DNA of 36,307 nucleotides from Clostridium sp. (GTDB lineage: Bacteria; Bacillota_A; Clostridia; Lachnospirales; Lachnospiraceae). The position numbers and the translations under genes are program-made. Under the pieces are notes generated by a model. The model was not told where the DNA came from. It did not search any database and saw only the letters and a list, made by a program, of their open reading frames with translations. Below, in pieces: positions 1 through 7,366 of this stretch (positions are counted from its first letter, which is position 1; each line of letters starts with the position of its first letter). Location: positions 1 to 36,307 of the forward strand of contig JAMPAW010000021.1 of assembly GCA_023666975.1 (NCBI GenBank), written 5' to 3'.

Positions 1-60
1 AGTTTGAATTTTTTTAATTTACCTCTTGACAAAAGTCACTTCATAACGGAGGTGTTGGAA

Positions 61-255
61 ATGGCAACTTCTAGTATTACTAAAAATTTTATCGTTTCTG
101 GTGAAAAGCAAGTAGAGATGTTTGCTAATGCCGTTGAGGAATCATATCAGGAGTCGCTCCACAGGGTTCCGGCATCGGATATGGGGATCACACATCTGCG
201 TGGCTCAGAGGAAGTAAAGAAATTCATGGCGAAAAGGAAAAAAGCAGATGCTTAA
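61..255 (+). CDS. Small protein upstream of a GNAT acetyltransferase; possible antitoxin
   Basis: A 64-residue protein starting at ATG 61, chosen because GGAGGTG lies at 49-55; an in-frame ATG further upstream (position 4) has no such site. The sequence begins MATSSITKNF and ends in a basic Lys/Arg-rich tail. No signal peptide or membrane segment is visible. It overlaps the start of the following acetyltransferase by 8 bases, so the two are translationally coupled. A small protein overlapping a GNAT enzyme is the layout of GNAT-type toxin-antitoxin modules such as the TacAT and AtaRT families, but I do not recognise a ribbon-helix-helix or other named antitoxin fold here. The antitoxin role is inference from layout only; a plain hypothetical protein is equally possible. 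No promoter can be judged because the window begins 60 bases upstream. Confidence 0.75.
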   Translation: MATSSITKNFIVSGEKQVEMFANAVEESYQESLHRVPASDMGITHLRGSEEVKKFMAKRKKADA

Positions 256-859
256 TGATATTACCGTTTTTAACATTCGTGAATACTTGTCGGCTAAAGA
301 CGATAATGAACTCGGAGAGGAAACGTTACTTGAACTTCTCTCCGAGTTTTCATGCGGCAAGAACATGGATGTGGAAAGATTTTTAAAAGAACAATCCATA
401 GAATTTACGAAAAAGAATCAGTCTGTAACGTATCTGGTATTTACAAATGAAAATGCCGTGTTAGTGGGGTATTTCACAATTACAATCAAACCAATTAGTG
501 TAAATTCGGATAATTTCAGCAATACGATGAAGCGTAAGATTGCAAGAGTGAGCGAATTAGATGAAACAAATGGTACATATACACTTTCTGCATATCTGAT
601 AGCGCAGTTAGGTAAAAATTTTGCTGACAATAGGAATGCAGAGGTTACAGGGGAACAGCTTCTGCAGGCGGCATTGGATACGATTAAGGAACTACAGTAT
701 ATGGCTGGAGGTATGATTGTTTTCTTAGAAGCTGATGATAATGAACGGCTGATAGAATTTTATGAGAAGCAAAATGGATTTAAGCGTTTTGCAACAAGAG
801 AAGCCAAGGCTGGAACGGAGGATGCACATACATTGATTCAATTTTTGAAAGTATTGTGA
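248..859 (+). CDS. GNAT family N-acetyltransferase
   Basis: A 203-residue protein starting at ATG 248, inside the end of the preceding gene. The second half carries a GNAT-like core: an acceptor strand with Ala-Tyr-Leu-Ile-Ala, a QLGKN turn that could be the acetyl-CoA pyrophosphate loop, a helix with LLQAALDTIKE, then a strand VFLEADDNE and the typical end FYEKQNGFKRF. GNAT enzymes transfer acetyl from acetyl-CoA to an amine; the substrate here is unknown. In the coupled layout with the small upstream protein it could be the toxin of a GNAT-type module that acetylates aminoacyl-tRNA, but this is inference. The first 75 residues are acidic and not obviously part of the fold. The gene converges on the ABC-F gene, with only 11 bases between stop codons and no clear terminator. 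Confidence 0.85.
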   Translation: MLNDITVFNIREYLSAKDDNELGEETLLELLSEFSCGKNMDVERFLKEQSIEFTKKNQSVTYLVFTNENAVLVGYFTITIKPISVNSDNFSNTMKRKIARVSELDETNGTYTLSAYLIAQLGKNFADNRNAEVTGEQLLQAALDTIKELQYMAGGMIVFLEADDNERLIEFYEKQNGFKRFATREAKAGTEDAHTLIQFLKVL

Positions 860-870
860 CAAAAGAAATG

Positions 871-2400
871 TTATCTTAATTCAATCGTTTTCGTTGCTAC
901 CTTTTCCCGGAACCGCACATCATGTTCCACAAACAGCATGGTGGGCTGGACATTCAACAGTAATTTTTCAATCTGCATTCTGGAAAAGATATCAATGTAA
1001 TTCAAAGGCTCGTCCCAAATGTAAAGATGTGCAGGAGTCAGCAGGCTTGCCGCAAGCAGCACCTTCTTCTTCTGTCCCTCGGAATAATCTTCGATATTTT
1101 TAGCAAACTGCACCCGTTCCACATCAAGCTGGCGGAGAATTGCATAAAACAAGCTCTGATTCAAACCGTGTTCCTCGCAAAACCCGGTCAGCGTTCCCTT
1201 GAGCGAGGAGGTGTCCTGGCTGACATAGGAAATGATAAGCCCGGATGCCGTTTCGCATACGCCTTCTTCGGAGATAGATATATTGGTATCGTTTAAACCT
1301 GCTTTTTGCAAAATCATTTTAATCAGTGTGGATTTCCCGCACCCATTTTTCCCGTGTAAAGCAACCCGTTCCCCCTGACCGATGGTAAATGTCAAATCGG
1401 AAAAAACCGGTTTTTGGCACTGCGGATATTGCAGACCGTAACCGCTTGCATGGAGGAGTGTCTGCTTATGGTGGGTAAGGGGCATCATTTTCAAATCCAC
1501 GGGTGTCTCCAAATCTTTTAACAGTCCTTCCTTTTCTTCGATTTCTTTGTTGAGGCGTGTTTTCATTTGTGTTACCCGACTCTGCATTTTCTTGGTTTTC
1601 GCACCGATATATGCCCGTGTGCTTATGTTCCGGTCAGGTTCTTTTATCGGATCAAAGCCAATCTTTGTCCGCTCATTTTTATCCGCCCATTCTGCCGTGC
1701 GCAAAGCAGACTGCCTGAGTTTTTTGATTTCCTTGAGATGTTTTTCGTTTTCTGCCAGCTCGAATTGGTCCCGGCGCTGTTTATTCTCCCACCAGGACGA
1801 GAAATTACCCCTCTGTACTTCAATCGTCTGGCGGTTCAGCACCAGAACATGATTAATGCAGGCATCCAGCAAATCCCTGTCATGCGACACCAAAATAAAT
1901 CCCTTCTTGGAAGCTAGATAGGCTTTTACCTTCTCTCTTGTATGGTAATCCAGATGATTGGTCGGTTCGTCAATCAGCAGAAAATGATTGTCGCAGGAAA
2001 ACAGGACTGCGAGCATCACTTTGATTTGCTCCCCAAAACTTAATGTCTGATATGGGCGGTAAAGAATCTCGGCGCTTTCCCCTAATTGTGTGAGTTCACA
2101 TATCACCCGCCATTCCTCGCAGCCGACATTCATTTCTTCTAAAAAGACAGAGGCGGGCAGCAGCCTTTGAGACTCCGTGACGGAATAAGGAAAATAATCA
2201 AATACAGTGGTTGTATCAATCGAGCCTTTATAGGAATACTTTCCCAAAAGCAGATTGAAAAAAGTTGTTTTGCCCTTTCCGTTGCGGCCGATAAATCCCA
2301 GTTTCCAATCGGTATCAATCGAAAAGGATACGTTTTCAAATATATTGTCAAAGCTTCCCGGATAGGAAAACGTCAGGTTGTTTACATTGATTTGTGCCAT
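871..2400 (-). CDS. ABC-F family ATPase, antibiotic-resistance (ribosomal protection) type, Lsa/CplR-like
   Basis: A 509-residue cytoplasmic protein with two ATP-binding cassettes and no membrane segments. The start is ATG 2400, preceded by AGGAGGG; a longer in-frame ATG at 2454 lies within the terminator region and has no ribosome site. Cassette 1 has Walker A GRNGKGKT, signature LSFGEQ and Walker B LLIDEPTNHLD. A charged helical linker of about 80-100 residues follows. Cassette 2 has Walker A GKNGCGKS, a degenerate signature YSEGQKKK and Walker B IWDEPLNYID. Proteins of this class bind the ribosomal E site and dislodge lincosamides, streptogramins A or pleuromutilins. The first-cassette motifs and length resemble Lsa/CplR; I do not assign a symbol. 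The structured leader (separate entries) supports a drug-inducible resistance gene. Which drugs it protects against cannot be read from the sequence. Confidence 0.9.
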   Translation of the reverse strand: MAQINVNNLTFSYPGSFDNIFENVSFSIDTDWKLGFIGRNGKGKTTFFNLLLGKYSYKGSIDTTTVFDYFPYSVTESQRLLPASVFLEEMNVGCEEWRVICELTQLGESAEILYRPYQTLSFGEQIKVMLAVLFSCDNHFLLIDEPTNHLDYHTREKVKAYLASKKGFILVSHDRDLLDACINHVLVLNRQTIEVQRGNFSSWWENKQRRDQFELAENEKHLKEIKKLRQSALRTAEWADKNERTKIGFDPIKEPDRNISTRAYIGAKTKKMQSRVTQMKTRLNKEIEEKEGLLKDLETPVDLKMMPLTHHKQTLLHASGYGLQYPQCQKPVFSDLTFTIGQGERVALHGKNGCGKSTLIKMILQKAGLNDTNISISEEGVCETASGLIISYVSQDTSSLKGTLTGFCEEHGLNQSLFYAILRQLDVERVQFAKNIEDYSEGQKKKVLLAASLLTPAHLYIWDEPLNYIDIFSRMQIEKLLLNVQPTMLFVEHDVRFREKVATKTIELR

Positions 2401-2428
2401 ATATATCCCTCCTAGTTTGTATTGGCGT

Positions 2429-2462
2429 AAAAAAAAGAAACTGTTCGTTGCCAAACAGTTCC
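2429..2462 (-). terminator. Leader terminator/attenuator upstream of the ABC-F gene
   Basis: On the minus strand, bases 2462-2437 form a stem whose arms GGAACTGTT and AACAGTTTC pair over 9 positions with one G-T wobble around an 8-base loop, followed by eight T residues at 2436-2429. This is an intrinsic terminator placed 29 bases before the ABC-F start codon and inside its transcript, so it would stop transcription before the gene. Its 5' arm and loop contain TTTGGCAAC (2455-2447), the exact complement of GTTGCCAAA at 2551-2543 upstream, giving a competing antiterminator fold. Drug-sensing attenuators of this kind are known for several ABC-F resistance genes. Confidence 0.85.
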
Positions 2463-2503
2463 ATTACATACCATAACCCGCCATTATTCCGGACAATCAT
2501 TTC

Positions 2504-2599
2504 TTATACGCAAAAAGAGAGGTTATGAGAACATAATCCACTTTTGGCAACATGATAAAACAGTATGGCATTGTTATCCATACCGCTGTAAACATTCAT
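2504..2599 (-). CDS. Leader peptide (uORF2), 31 residues, ABC-F leader
   Basis: A 31-codon frame from ATG 2599 to TAA 2504 inside the ABC-F leader. Codons 17-19 (Val-Ala-Lys, GTTGCCAAA) are the same bases that can pair with the terminator arm, so a ribosome on this frame would mask or release that element. The nearest good ribosome site (GAGGAG) is 19 bases upstream, farther than usual, so its translation may depend on the short frame before it (2615-2626). The position and the overlap with the antiterminator support a regulatory uORF; translation itself is unproven. Confidence 0.5.
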   Translation of the reverse strand: MNVYSGMDNNAILFYHVAKSGLCSHNLSFCV

Positions 2600-2614
2600 G
2601 CAATCAAAAGTAAA

Positions 2615-2626
2615 TTATCTCCTCAT
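2615..2626 (-). CDS. Minimal leader ORF (uORF1) Met-Arg-Arg-stop, ABC-F leader
   Basis: ATG AGG AGA TAA, preceded at 5 bases by AGAGAGGTG (2640-2632), the best ribosome site in the leader. The two arginine codons are AGG and AGA, and the frame also contains AGGAG. Very short leader peptides where a drug-bound ribosome stalls are known for erm and ABC-F genes. A start and stop this close with a strong ribosome site are suggestive, but a three-codon frame can arise by chance. Confidence 0.4.
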   Translation of the reverse strand: MRR

Positions 2627-2723
2627 CTTTTCACCTCTCTCTTTGCTGCGACTGATGATACTGTATCATATGTCACCAATTTTCGGAGAAAATTGATGAC
2701 CTGCTTGCACATCAGTGTAATTT

Positions 2724-2752
2724 ATTATATCCTAATTTAGGGGTAAAGTCTA
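2724..2752 (-). promoter_or_regulatory. Sigma-A-like promoter of the ABC-F leader transcript
   Basis: Minus strand: TAGACT at 2752-2747, a 17-base spacer, then TATAAT at 2729-2724. The -10 is perfect; the -35 matches 4 of 6 bases. Transcription would begin near 2717, giving a leader of about 317 bases before the ABC-F start codon. That leader holds both small frames and the attenuator. Confidence 0.65.
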
Positions 2753-2800
2753 GTCAATTTTTGAGAGGATAAAAAATAAGACAAAAAAAAGACTATTGTG

Positions 2801-2809
2801 TGGTATGAT
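2801..2809 (+). promoter_or_regulatory. Extended -10 promoter candidate for the beta-propeller gene
   Basis: TGGTATGAT, an extended -10 element (TGn plus TATGAT), lies 47 bases before the ATG at 2856. No good -35 is seen at 17 bases, which fits an extended -10 promoter. The divergent ABC-F promoter is only about 50 bases away. Confidence 0.4.
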
Positions 2810-2855
2810 AAAAGCAGGAAGCAACAAAACAATTTGCGTTGTAAAGGAGAAGGCC

Positions 2856-4041
2856 ATGGAAACAAAGTGGGAATATGATTTGCCGACAAACGAACACAGT
2901 AAAGATTACCAATACGAATCGCCAATCTTTATAAAAGACCATACCATTTATTTTATAAGTGATTTTGAGAGGCAGCTTCGGTTCCATCGGATTGATGCCG
3001 AAAGCGGGGAAGGGAAAACGGAAGATATCCCTTCGGGAAACAAGGCGATTCCATCAAAATTTTTCTTTCTGGCACATAAAGAAAAGATTATTTTTTACAC
3101 AGGTGATTTTTATGTTTACCATCAATCTGAAATATTGAAAATGACAGATTTGCAAGGAAGCGGCAGCAGGAATAAAGTGGGTTCGTATTTACTGCATGGC
3201 AGCCGGCTGCTGTTTTCTTATGCTTCCACGGAAGACTATTTATTTTGCTATAATTTAGATTCCCTGTCGATGGAATGGAAGATCAATATTACAAATTCAA
3301 CTTATATGACAGGGGAACTCACGCTGTTTGAAAATATGGCTGCATGCTACGGTGACCATGAATTGTTACTGATTGAGATGGAGAGTGGAAAGATTGCTGA
3401 CCGGATAAAAATACCAAGAATAGACAAGCTGTTTCATCCGATCCGGCTGGATGAGGAGCATATATTATTAGGCGTATACGAATTGGACGAATGCGGGTAT
3501 TTTGAAGTATAACCAGAAAATCGGGAAGGTGATATGGAGAAATAAGCGTAAGTTTCAGGGACCGCAGTTAGGATGTAAAATATACCAGCAGGATGGCAGG
3601 GCTTTCTGGGTTAAAAATGATACAGAATTAATTTGCATGAATGCCGAAGATGGCGAAGAAATTTACAGTGTAAAAACAAATCCATGGTTATATACGGATT
3701 TATTCTTTGTGGAGGATAGTCTGCTGTTTGGGACGGCGGGCAGGGATGGTTACATAAATTGCATAGATGCGGCAAGTGGTGTGGAAAAATGGTCTGTTTT
3801 CTTAAAAAACGGATGTGCGCATTATGATATTTATCGTGCGACGGTTCTTGTCGGGGACTTTGATAAGCGTATCAAACAAATTGAGATAAAAAGCGGCGAT
3901 GTGTTATCGGATCATCCGGTGGACGGCGAAGTGGTTGGAGACATAAAAGTTTATGGGGGTTGTGTATACACCGTTATCTGGGAAAATGCGGATAAACCGG
4001 TCAGGCTGATTAAGGTAAAGATAGGAAGAAGGCGGGGATAA
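2856..4041 (+). pseudogene. PQQ-like beta-propeller repeat protein, split by a frameshift
   Basis: Two adjacent frames read as one protein of about 394 residues. The first runs from ATG 2856 (ribosome site GGAG at 2847) to a stop at 3510-3512. The second is open through 3496 and continues to 4041 with no ribosome site of its own and only a TTG at 3502. At the junction the sequence is TGC GGG TAT; removing one G of GGG (3495-3497) gives a smooth DECGILKYNQKIGKV reading. The downstream half has PQQ/WD-type blade motifs such as GTAGRDGYINCIDAASGVEKW. Such propellers act as scaffolds or binding proteins; no signal peptide is seen, so it would be cytoplasmic. The split could be a true mutation, a slippage-prone G run or a sequencing error. 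Its role is unknown; the neighbouring genes at 4043-5215 seem to form a small operon with it. Confidence 0.7.
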
Positions 4042-4042
4042 A

Positions 4043-4816
4043 ATGGTAATATGGAAAGCACATTATAAGGACAAATTCCATGATGAAGATATTGAGATAA
4101 TCAATACGCAGGAAGAACGGGTTACAAGCCCACTTTCTTTTACAGTGGATGGCATAACATTTTCAGGGGGTAGTATTGGGGATTTTGAGTTGCAGGATAC
4201 GCGCCAGTATGATTTGGCGGAGGGAAAATTCTGCCTGCTGAAGAGGGGAGGAAACCATAAGGATTTGCATGTTATTACACCGTATTATTATGATTTGCAG
4301 CGATATACTATGGAGATTTATATTCCGATTGCAGTGGTCAGAAAGAAGGATGGCTGTAAAGTGGAAGGAATGATCGATATTGCATTCCAGCTTGTGGAAC
4401 AAAGACGGCGGGCGGCTGTTTATTGTGATGATATCCGCGTATATCAGGATGACGAGGCCGTTTTGCGTTTTTCCCTGACGGTGGAGGGCAGGGTTTATGA
4501 AAGTTCCGTAAAGTCATTGTATTTTGAACGTGCTTTAAAGGATATCAGTAAGCAGATACAGGCGGATTATTATATCCAGAGCTGCTTTACCTGCCAATAT
4601 GCGGATTACTCCCCCTATGGCAGCGATAATTATGGAACGATGCTTTGTTACCGCAGGTATAAGGAAGACTATCTAAAAGTAAATGATAAAGACAGCTTTT
4701 TTGAATATTTGGAAATTAAAGACTGCGACGTGAGGCAGGAAGATTTCCTGTGCCAGGAATATGCCATACGGAATCAATGTAGAGGATACCGGGGATTTGT
4801 GGAGGAGTGTCAGTAA
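4043..4816 (+). CDS. DUF6304-like protein of unknown function
   Basis: A 257-residue soluble protein starting at ATG 4043, one base after the stop of the propeller frame, with GGCGGGG just upstream. The first 170 residues look beta-rich. The last 90 contain conserved-looking cysteines: CFTC followed by QYADYSPYGSDNYG, then LCYR, then FLCQ and NQC. From memory this pattern resembles the DUF6304 family, which is often found in small clusters of immunity-like or orphan genes; I cannot confirm the match. The Cys set could bind a metal. No signal peptide or membrane segment is seen. Close packing with its neighbours implies co-transcription. Confidence 0.7.
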   Translation: MVIWKAHYKDKFHDEDIEIINTQEERVTSPLSFTVDGITFSGGSIGDFELQDTRQYDLAEGKFCLLKRGGNHKDLHVITPYYYDLQRYTMEIYIPIAVVRKKDGCKVEGMIDIAFQLVEQRRRAAVYCDDIRVYQDDEAVLRFSLTVEGRVYESSVKSLYFERALKDISKQIQADYYIQSCFTCQYADYSPYGSDNYGTMLCYRRYKEDYLKVNDKDSFFEYLEIKDCDVRQEDFLCQEYAIRNQCRGYRGFVEECQ

Positions 4817-4846
4817 GGGGTTAATAGAAAGAGGGGTGCATGGAAG

Positions 4847-5215
4847 ATGAATCGACAGGAATATCAAAGAGATAAAAGATGGCTGCGGGCTGGAAATTGG
4901 ATATCACGCAAATGTCCATCTTGCGGAAATGATTCACTATTGTTCTTTGATAAATATGACTCGATTGTTTGTGTAGAGTGTGACTGCTGGCTGAGTGAGA
5001 AATGTGGAGATGAAAACTGCCCCTATTGTGCAGGCCGGCCGGATACACCCAGTCAGGCAATCGTGCAGGAGTATGAAGAAAACAGCAGCAGGGATATCGG
5101 GATGTCGAAGGATAGCAGGCGGAAAAAGTACCAGATGCGTTTTACTGGGGCGAAGCGGCATCAGATGAGACGGGTAGAATATGAGCGCCGGGCGGAGAAG
5201 GAAGAGTTTATGTGA
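4847..5215 (+). CDS. Small Cys-rich zinc-ribbon-like protein
   Basis: A 122-residue protein from ATG 4847 with GAGGGGTG at 4829-4836; an ATG at 4839 is in another frame and closes after 11 codons. The N-terminal half has paired cysteines CPSC and CVEC, a zinc-ribbon pattern, followed by a second group CGDENCPYC. The C-terminal half is highly basic with many Arg/Lys and looks disordered or nucleic-acid binding. It is the last gene of the small operon that begins with the broken propeller. No specific function is recognised; zinc binding is inferred from the cysteine spacing. Confidence 0.65.
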   Translation: MNRQEYQRDKRWLRAGNWISRKCPSCGNDSLLFFDKYDSIVCVECDCWLSEKCGDENCPYCAGRPDTPSQAIVQEYEENSSRDIGMSKDSRRKKYQMRFTGAKRHQMRRVEYERRAEKEEFM

Positions 5216-5226
5216 AGGAGCAAGAA

Positions 5227-5280
5227 ATGGTTCGTGAAATTACAGAAAAAGGCAGCAATGGTTTACCAGAACTTAAATAA
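5227..5280 (+). CDS. Possible 17-residue ORF or gene remnant
   Basis: ATG 5227 to TAA 5280, peptide MVREITEKGSNGLPELK, with GAAGGAG 6 bases upstream that overlaps the previous stop. The 3' end overlaps the convergent aldo/keto reductase by 18 bases. A good ribosome site and hydrophilic peptide hint at the start of a gene truncated when the neighbouring DNA arrived, but the frame is too short to judge. Confidence 0.2.
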   Translation: MVREITEKGSNGLPELK

Positions 5281-6441
5281 CCGCATAAGTTTTGTCATGA
5301 GATTGTAATGAAAAGGCAGTAATGCCTTTCTTGCATTCTTAAGCTCTTTCCGAATTTCCAAGTGCTGGGGGCAATGGCTTTCACACTTCCCGCATTCGAC
5401 ACATTCCTTGATATCAGTCCTGTCCTTGTTATAGGCAAGACACTGTAAATACTCAAACCTTCCGGAACCTTTATGTTCAGTATACATCTGATTGTAGCAG
5501 CGGAAGGCAGTCGGAATATCAATCCCTTTGGGACATGGCATGCAATAGCCACAGCCGGTACAGCCGACTTTGATGTTTTTATTTATCTCTTCCTTGACCT
5601 GCTCAATCAGGGCAAAATCATCTTCGGTGAAGCTGTCTGCCATGGCATCTGACGCAACGGCGCAGTTTTCCTGAACCATTTCAAGCGTATTCATGCCGGA
5701 AAGTACACAGGTAACCTCCGGCTGGTTATAAAGCCAGCGAAATGCCCATTCTGCCGGTGTCCGTTTCACTTTGTAATCGGCAATCCGTTTTTTTGCTTTT
5801 TCCGGAAGCAAATCAACCAGTTTACCGCCGCGAAGAGGCTCCATGATGATTACCGGTATTCCTTTTTCAGCAGCCGCCTGAAGTCCTTTTTTGCCGGCCT
5901 GACTATGCTCGTCGAGATAGTTATATTGAATCTGACAGAAATCCCAGTCATAAGCATTGAGAATCTCCAAAAATTTTTCTGTATTGCCATGGAAAGAAAA
6001 ACCGAGGTTTTTAATCTTGCCCTCCTTCTTTTTCTGCGCAATCCATTCTTCAATGCCAAGGCGTTTCAGTTTTTCCCATGCGCCAATGTCCGTCAGCATG
6101 TGCATCAGATAATAATCAATATAGTCTGTCCTAAGCCGTTCACATTGTTCATTGAAATATTTTTCAATGGATGCCTTTGATTTAATCAGATATTGTGGCA
6201 GCTTGGTAGCGATAGCAATATCTTTACGACAGTTGTTGCGGGCCAAAATTTCACCCAGTGCCACCTCGCTTCCACCATATATGTAGGCTGTATCAAAGTA
6301 ATTGATACCTAGGCGGATTGCCTCCATGATTTCTTTCTCTGCCTTGTCAAGATCAATACTCCCGCCTTTTTTGGTAAAACGCATGCAGCCGTAGCCGAGC
6401 AGGGAGATTGGTTTTCCGTTCCGATCATTTCGATATTGCAT
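5263..6441 (-). CDS. Aldo/keto reductase with C-terminal ferredoxin-type 4Fe-4S motifs
   Basis: A 392-residue cytoplasmic oxidoreductase starting at ATG 6441 behind AGGAGG. Residues 1-290 form an aldo/keto reductase barrel with the catalytic tetrad visible: D50, Y55 in FDTAYIYG, K80 and H114. Family members reduce carbonyl compounds with NAD(P)H. The last 100 residues add two cysteine motifs, CTGCGYCMPCPKG and CVECGKCESHCPQ, as in the 4Fe-4S-containing AKR subgroup common in anaerobic Firmicutes; the clusters suggest electron exchange with ferredoxin-like partners. The substrate is not readable. The gene stands alone and diverges from the ABC-transporter operon. No defects are seen. Confidence 0.93.
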   Translation of the reverse strand: MQYRNDRNGKPISLLGYGCMRFTKKGGSIDLDKAEKEIMEAIRLGINYFDTAYIYGGSEVALGEILARNNCRKDIAIATKLPQYLIKSKASIEKYFNEQCERLRTDYIDYYLMHMLTDIGAWEKLKRLGIEEWIAQKKKEGKIKNLGFSFHGNTEKFLEILNAYDWDFCQIQYNYLDEHSQAGKKGLQAAAEKGIPVIIMEPLRGGKLVDLLPEKAKKRIADYKVKRTPAEWAFRWLYNQPEVTCVLSGMNTLEMVQENCAVASDAMADSFTEDDFALIEQVKEEINKNIKVGCTGCGYCMPCPKGIDIPTAFRCYNQMYTEHKGSGRFEYLQCLAYNKDRTDIKECVECGKCESHCPQHLEIRKELKNARKALLPFHYNLMTKLMRLFKFW

Positions 6442-6501
6442 AAGTTGCCTCCTGGTTATATTATATTTGGATAGTTTCGCGGATGCTGCTTTGTCATGTT
6501 C

Positions 6502-6529
6502 AATATACTATCATATGCCGTAAGAACAA
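6502..6529 (-). promoter_or_regulatory. Promoter candidate for the aldo/keto reductase
   Basis: Minus strand: TTGTTC at 6529-6524, a 16-base spacer, TATATT at 6507-6502. The -35 lies in one arm of an inverted repeat AAGAACAA / TTGTTCTT (6522-6529 and 6545-6552), which could be an operator or a short bidirectional hairpin. A second -10-like TATAAT at 6465-6460 is too close to the start codon to be the main promoter. Confidence 0.4.
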
Positions 6530-6566
6530 GCAAGATACGTATTTTTGTTCTTCCTAACAGCGAATC

Positions 6567-6580
6567 TGACAAATCTGTCA
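6567..6580. promoter_or_regulatory. BceR-like palindromic operator upstream of the ABC/two-component operon
   Basis: TGACA-AATC-TGTCA is a perfect 5+5 palindrome with a 4-base gap. It fits the published TnACA-N4-TGTnA shape of BceR-type response regulator sites. It lies 35 bases before the TATAAT at 6615, where no good -35 is present, so the promoter is likely activator-dependent. The probable binder is the OmpR-type regulator at 10219-10899, giving positive autoregulation (inference). Confidence 0.6.
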
Positions 6581-6614
6581 CTTTTGGATTCACCGTAGAG
6601 TCATTTTCCTATGA

Positions 6615-6620
6615 TATAAT
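6615..6620 (+). promoter_or_regulatory. -10 element of the ABC transporter/two-component operon
   Basis: Perfect TATAAT 48 bases before the ATG at 6668. The expected -35 position (6592-6597, ACCGTA) does not match consensus. This fits a promoter that needs the activator site at 6567-6580. Confidence 0.55.
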
Positions 6621-6667
6621 AACATTCAACAAAGAAAACAGGTTTGTGGATAACAGGAGGAAGAGGC

Positions 6668-7366
6668 ATGGAAATATTACGGTGTGAACATCTTTCAAAA
6701 ATCTATGGAGAAGGGGAAACCTGCGTAAAGGCATTAGATGATGTCTCCTTTTCGGTGGAGAAAGGAGAATTTGTTTCGATTGTCGGGCCTTCCGGCAGCG
6801 GAAAGTCAACGCTTTTGCATATTTTGGGCGGCGTTGACCGGCCGACTGCGGGCAGCGTATTTATCGGCGGTACGGATATCCATACGCTTTCCGAGGATAA
6901 GCTTGCCATTTTCCGCAGAAGGCAGATTGGACTGATCTACCAGTTTTATAACCTGCTGCCGGTGCTCAATGTAGATGAAAATATTGTATTGCCCCACTTG
7001 CTTGACGGGCGGGAAATGGATATGGAGCGGCTGAATCTTGTCGTGGAACAGATGGGGCTTACGGATCGGCGGAATAATCTGCCGGGACAGCTTTCCGGCG
7101 GACAGCAGCAAAGAGTATCGATTGGCAGGGCCATTTTTAATCACCCGGCAATCGTTTTGGCAGATGAACCGACCGGGAATCTCGACCGGAAAAACGGGGC
7201 CGAGATTATCGGGTTGTTAAAGGAATCAAACCGCAGCCAGAAACAGACACTTCTTCTTATTACACATGACGAGAGCATTGCCCTGCAGGCCGACCGGATG
7301 ATTTGCATTGAGGACGGGCGAATTACGAAAGACGAGAGAATCCGTGTGCTTGGAGGTGAGGTGTGA
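6668..7366 (+). CDS. ABC transporter ATP-binding protein, MacB/BceA type
   Basis: A 232-residue ATPase from ATG 6668, preceded by AGGAGGAAGAGG. Walker A GPSGSGKST is at residues 40-48, followed by a Q-loop in LIYQFYNLLP, signature LSGGQQQR, Walker B IVLADEPTGNLD and the switch His in LITHD. This is the ATPase that pairs with FtsX-type permeases in MacB, LolCDE and BceAB transporters. These use ATP for mechanical transmission rather than classical transport and often give resistance to cell-wall-active peptides. The stop TGA 7364-7366 shares one base with the ATG of the permease, so the two are coupled. With the regulator and kinase downstream it forms a four-gene peptide-sensing and resistance type operon. 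The substrate is unknown. Confidence 0.95.
   Translation: MEILRCEHLSKIYGEGETCVKALDDVSFSVEKGEFVSIVGPSGSGKSTLLHILGGVDRPTAGSVFIGGTDIHTLSEDKLAIFRRRQIGLIYQFYNLLPVLNVDENIVLPHLLDGREMDMERLNLVVEQMGLTDRRNNLPGQLSGGQQQRVSIGRAIFNHPAIVLADEPTGNLDRKNGAEIIGLLKESNRSQKQTLLLITHDESIALQADRMICIEDGRITKDERIRVLGGEV

Noticed and set aside
25..30. TTGACA as a -35 box for the first small gene
   Set aside because: Seventeen bases downstream lies the ribosome site, not a -10, so it cannot drive this gene.
6522..6552. AAGAACAA / TTGTTCTT inverted repeat as a transcription terminator
   Set aside because: It lies between two divergent genes where no terminator is needed, and the stem is AT-rich with a 15-base loop; an operator role is possible but unsupported.
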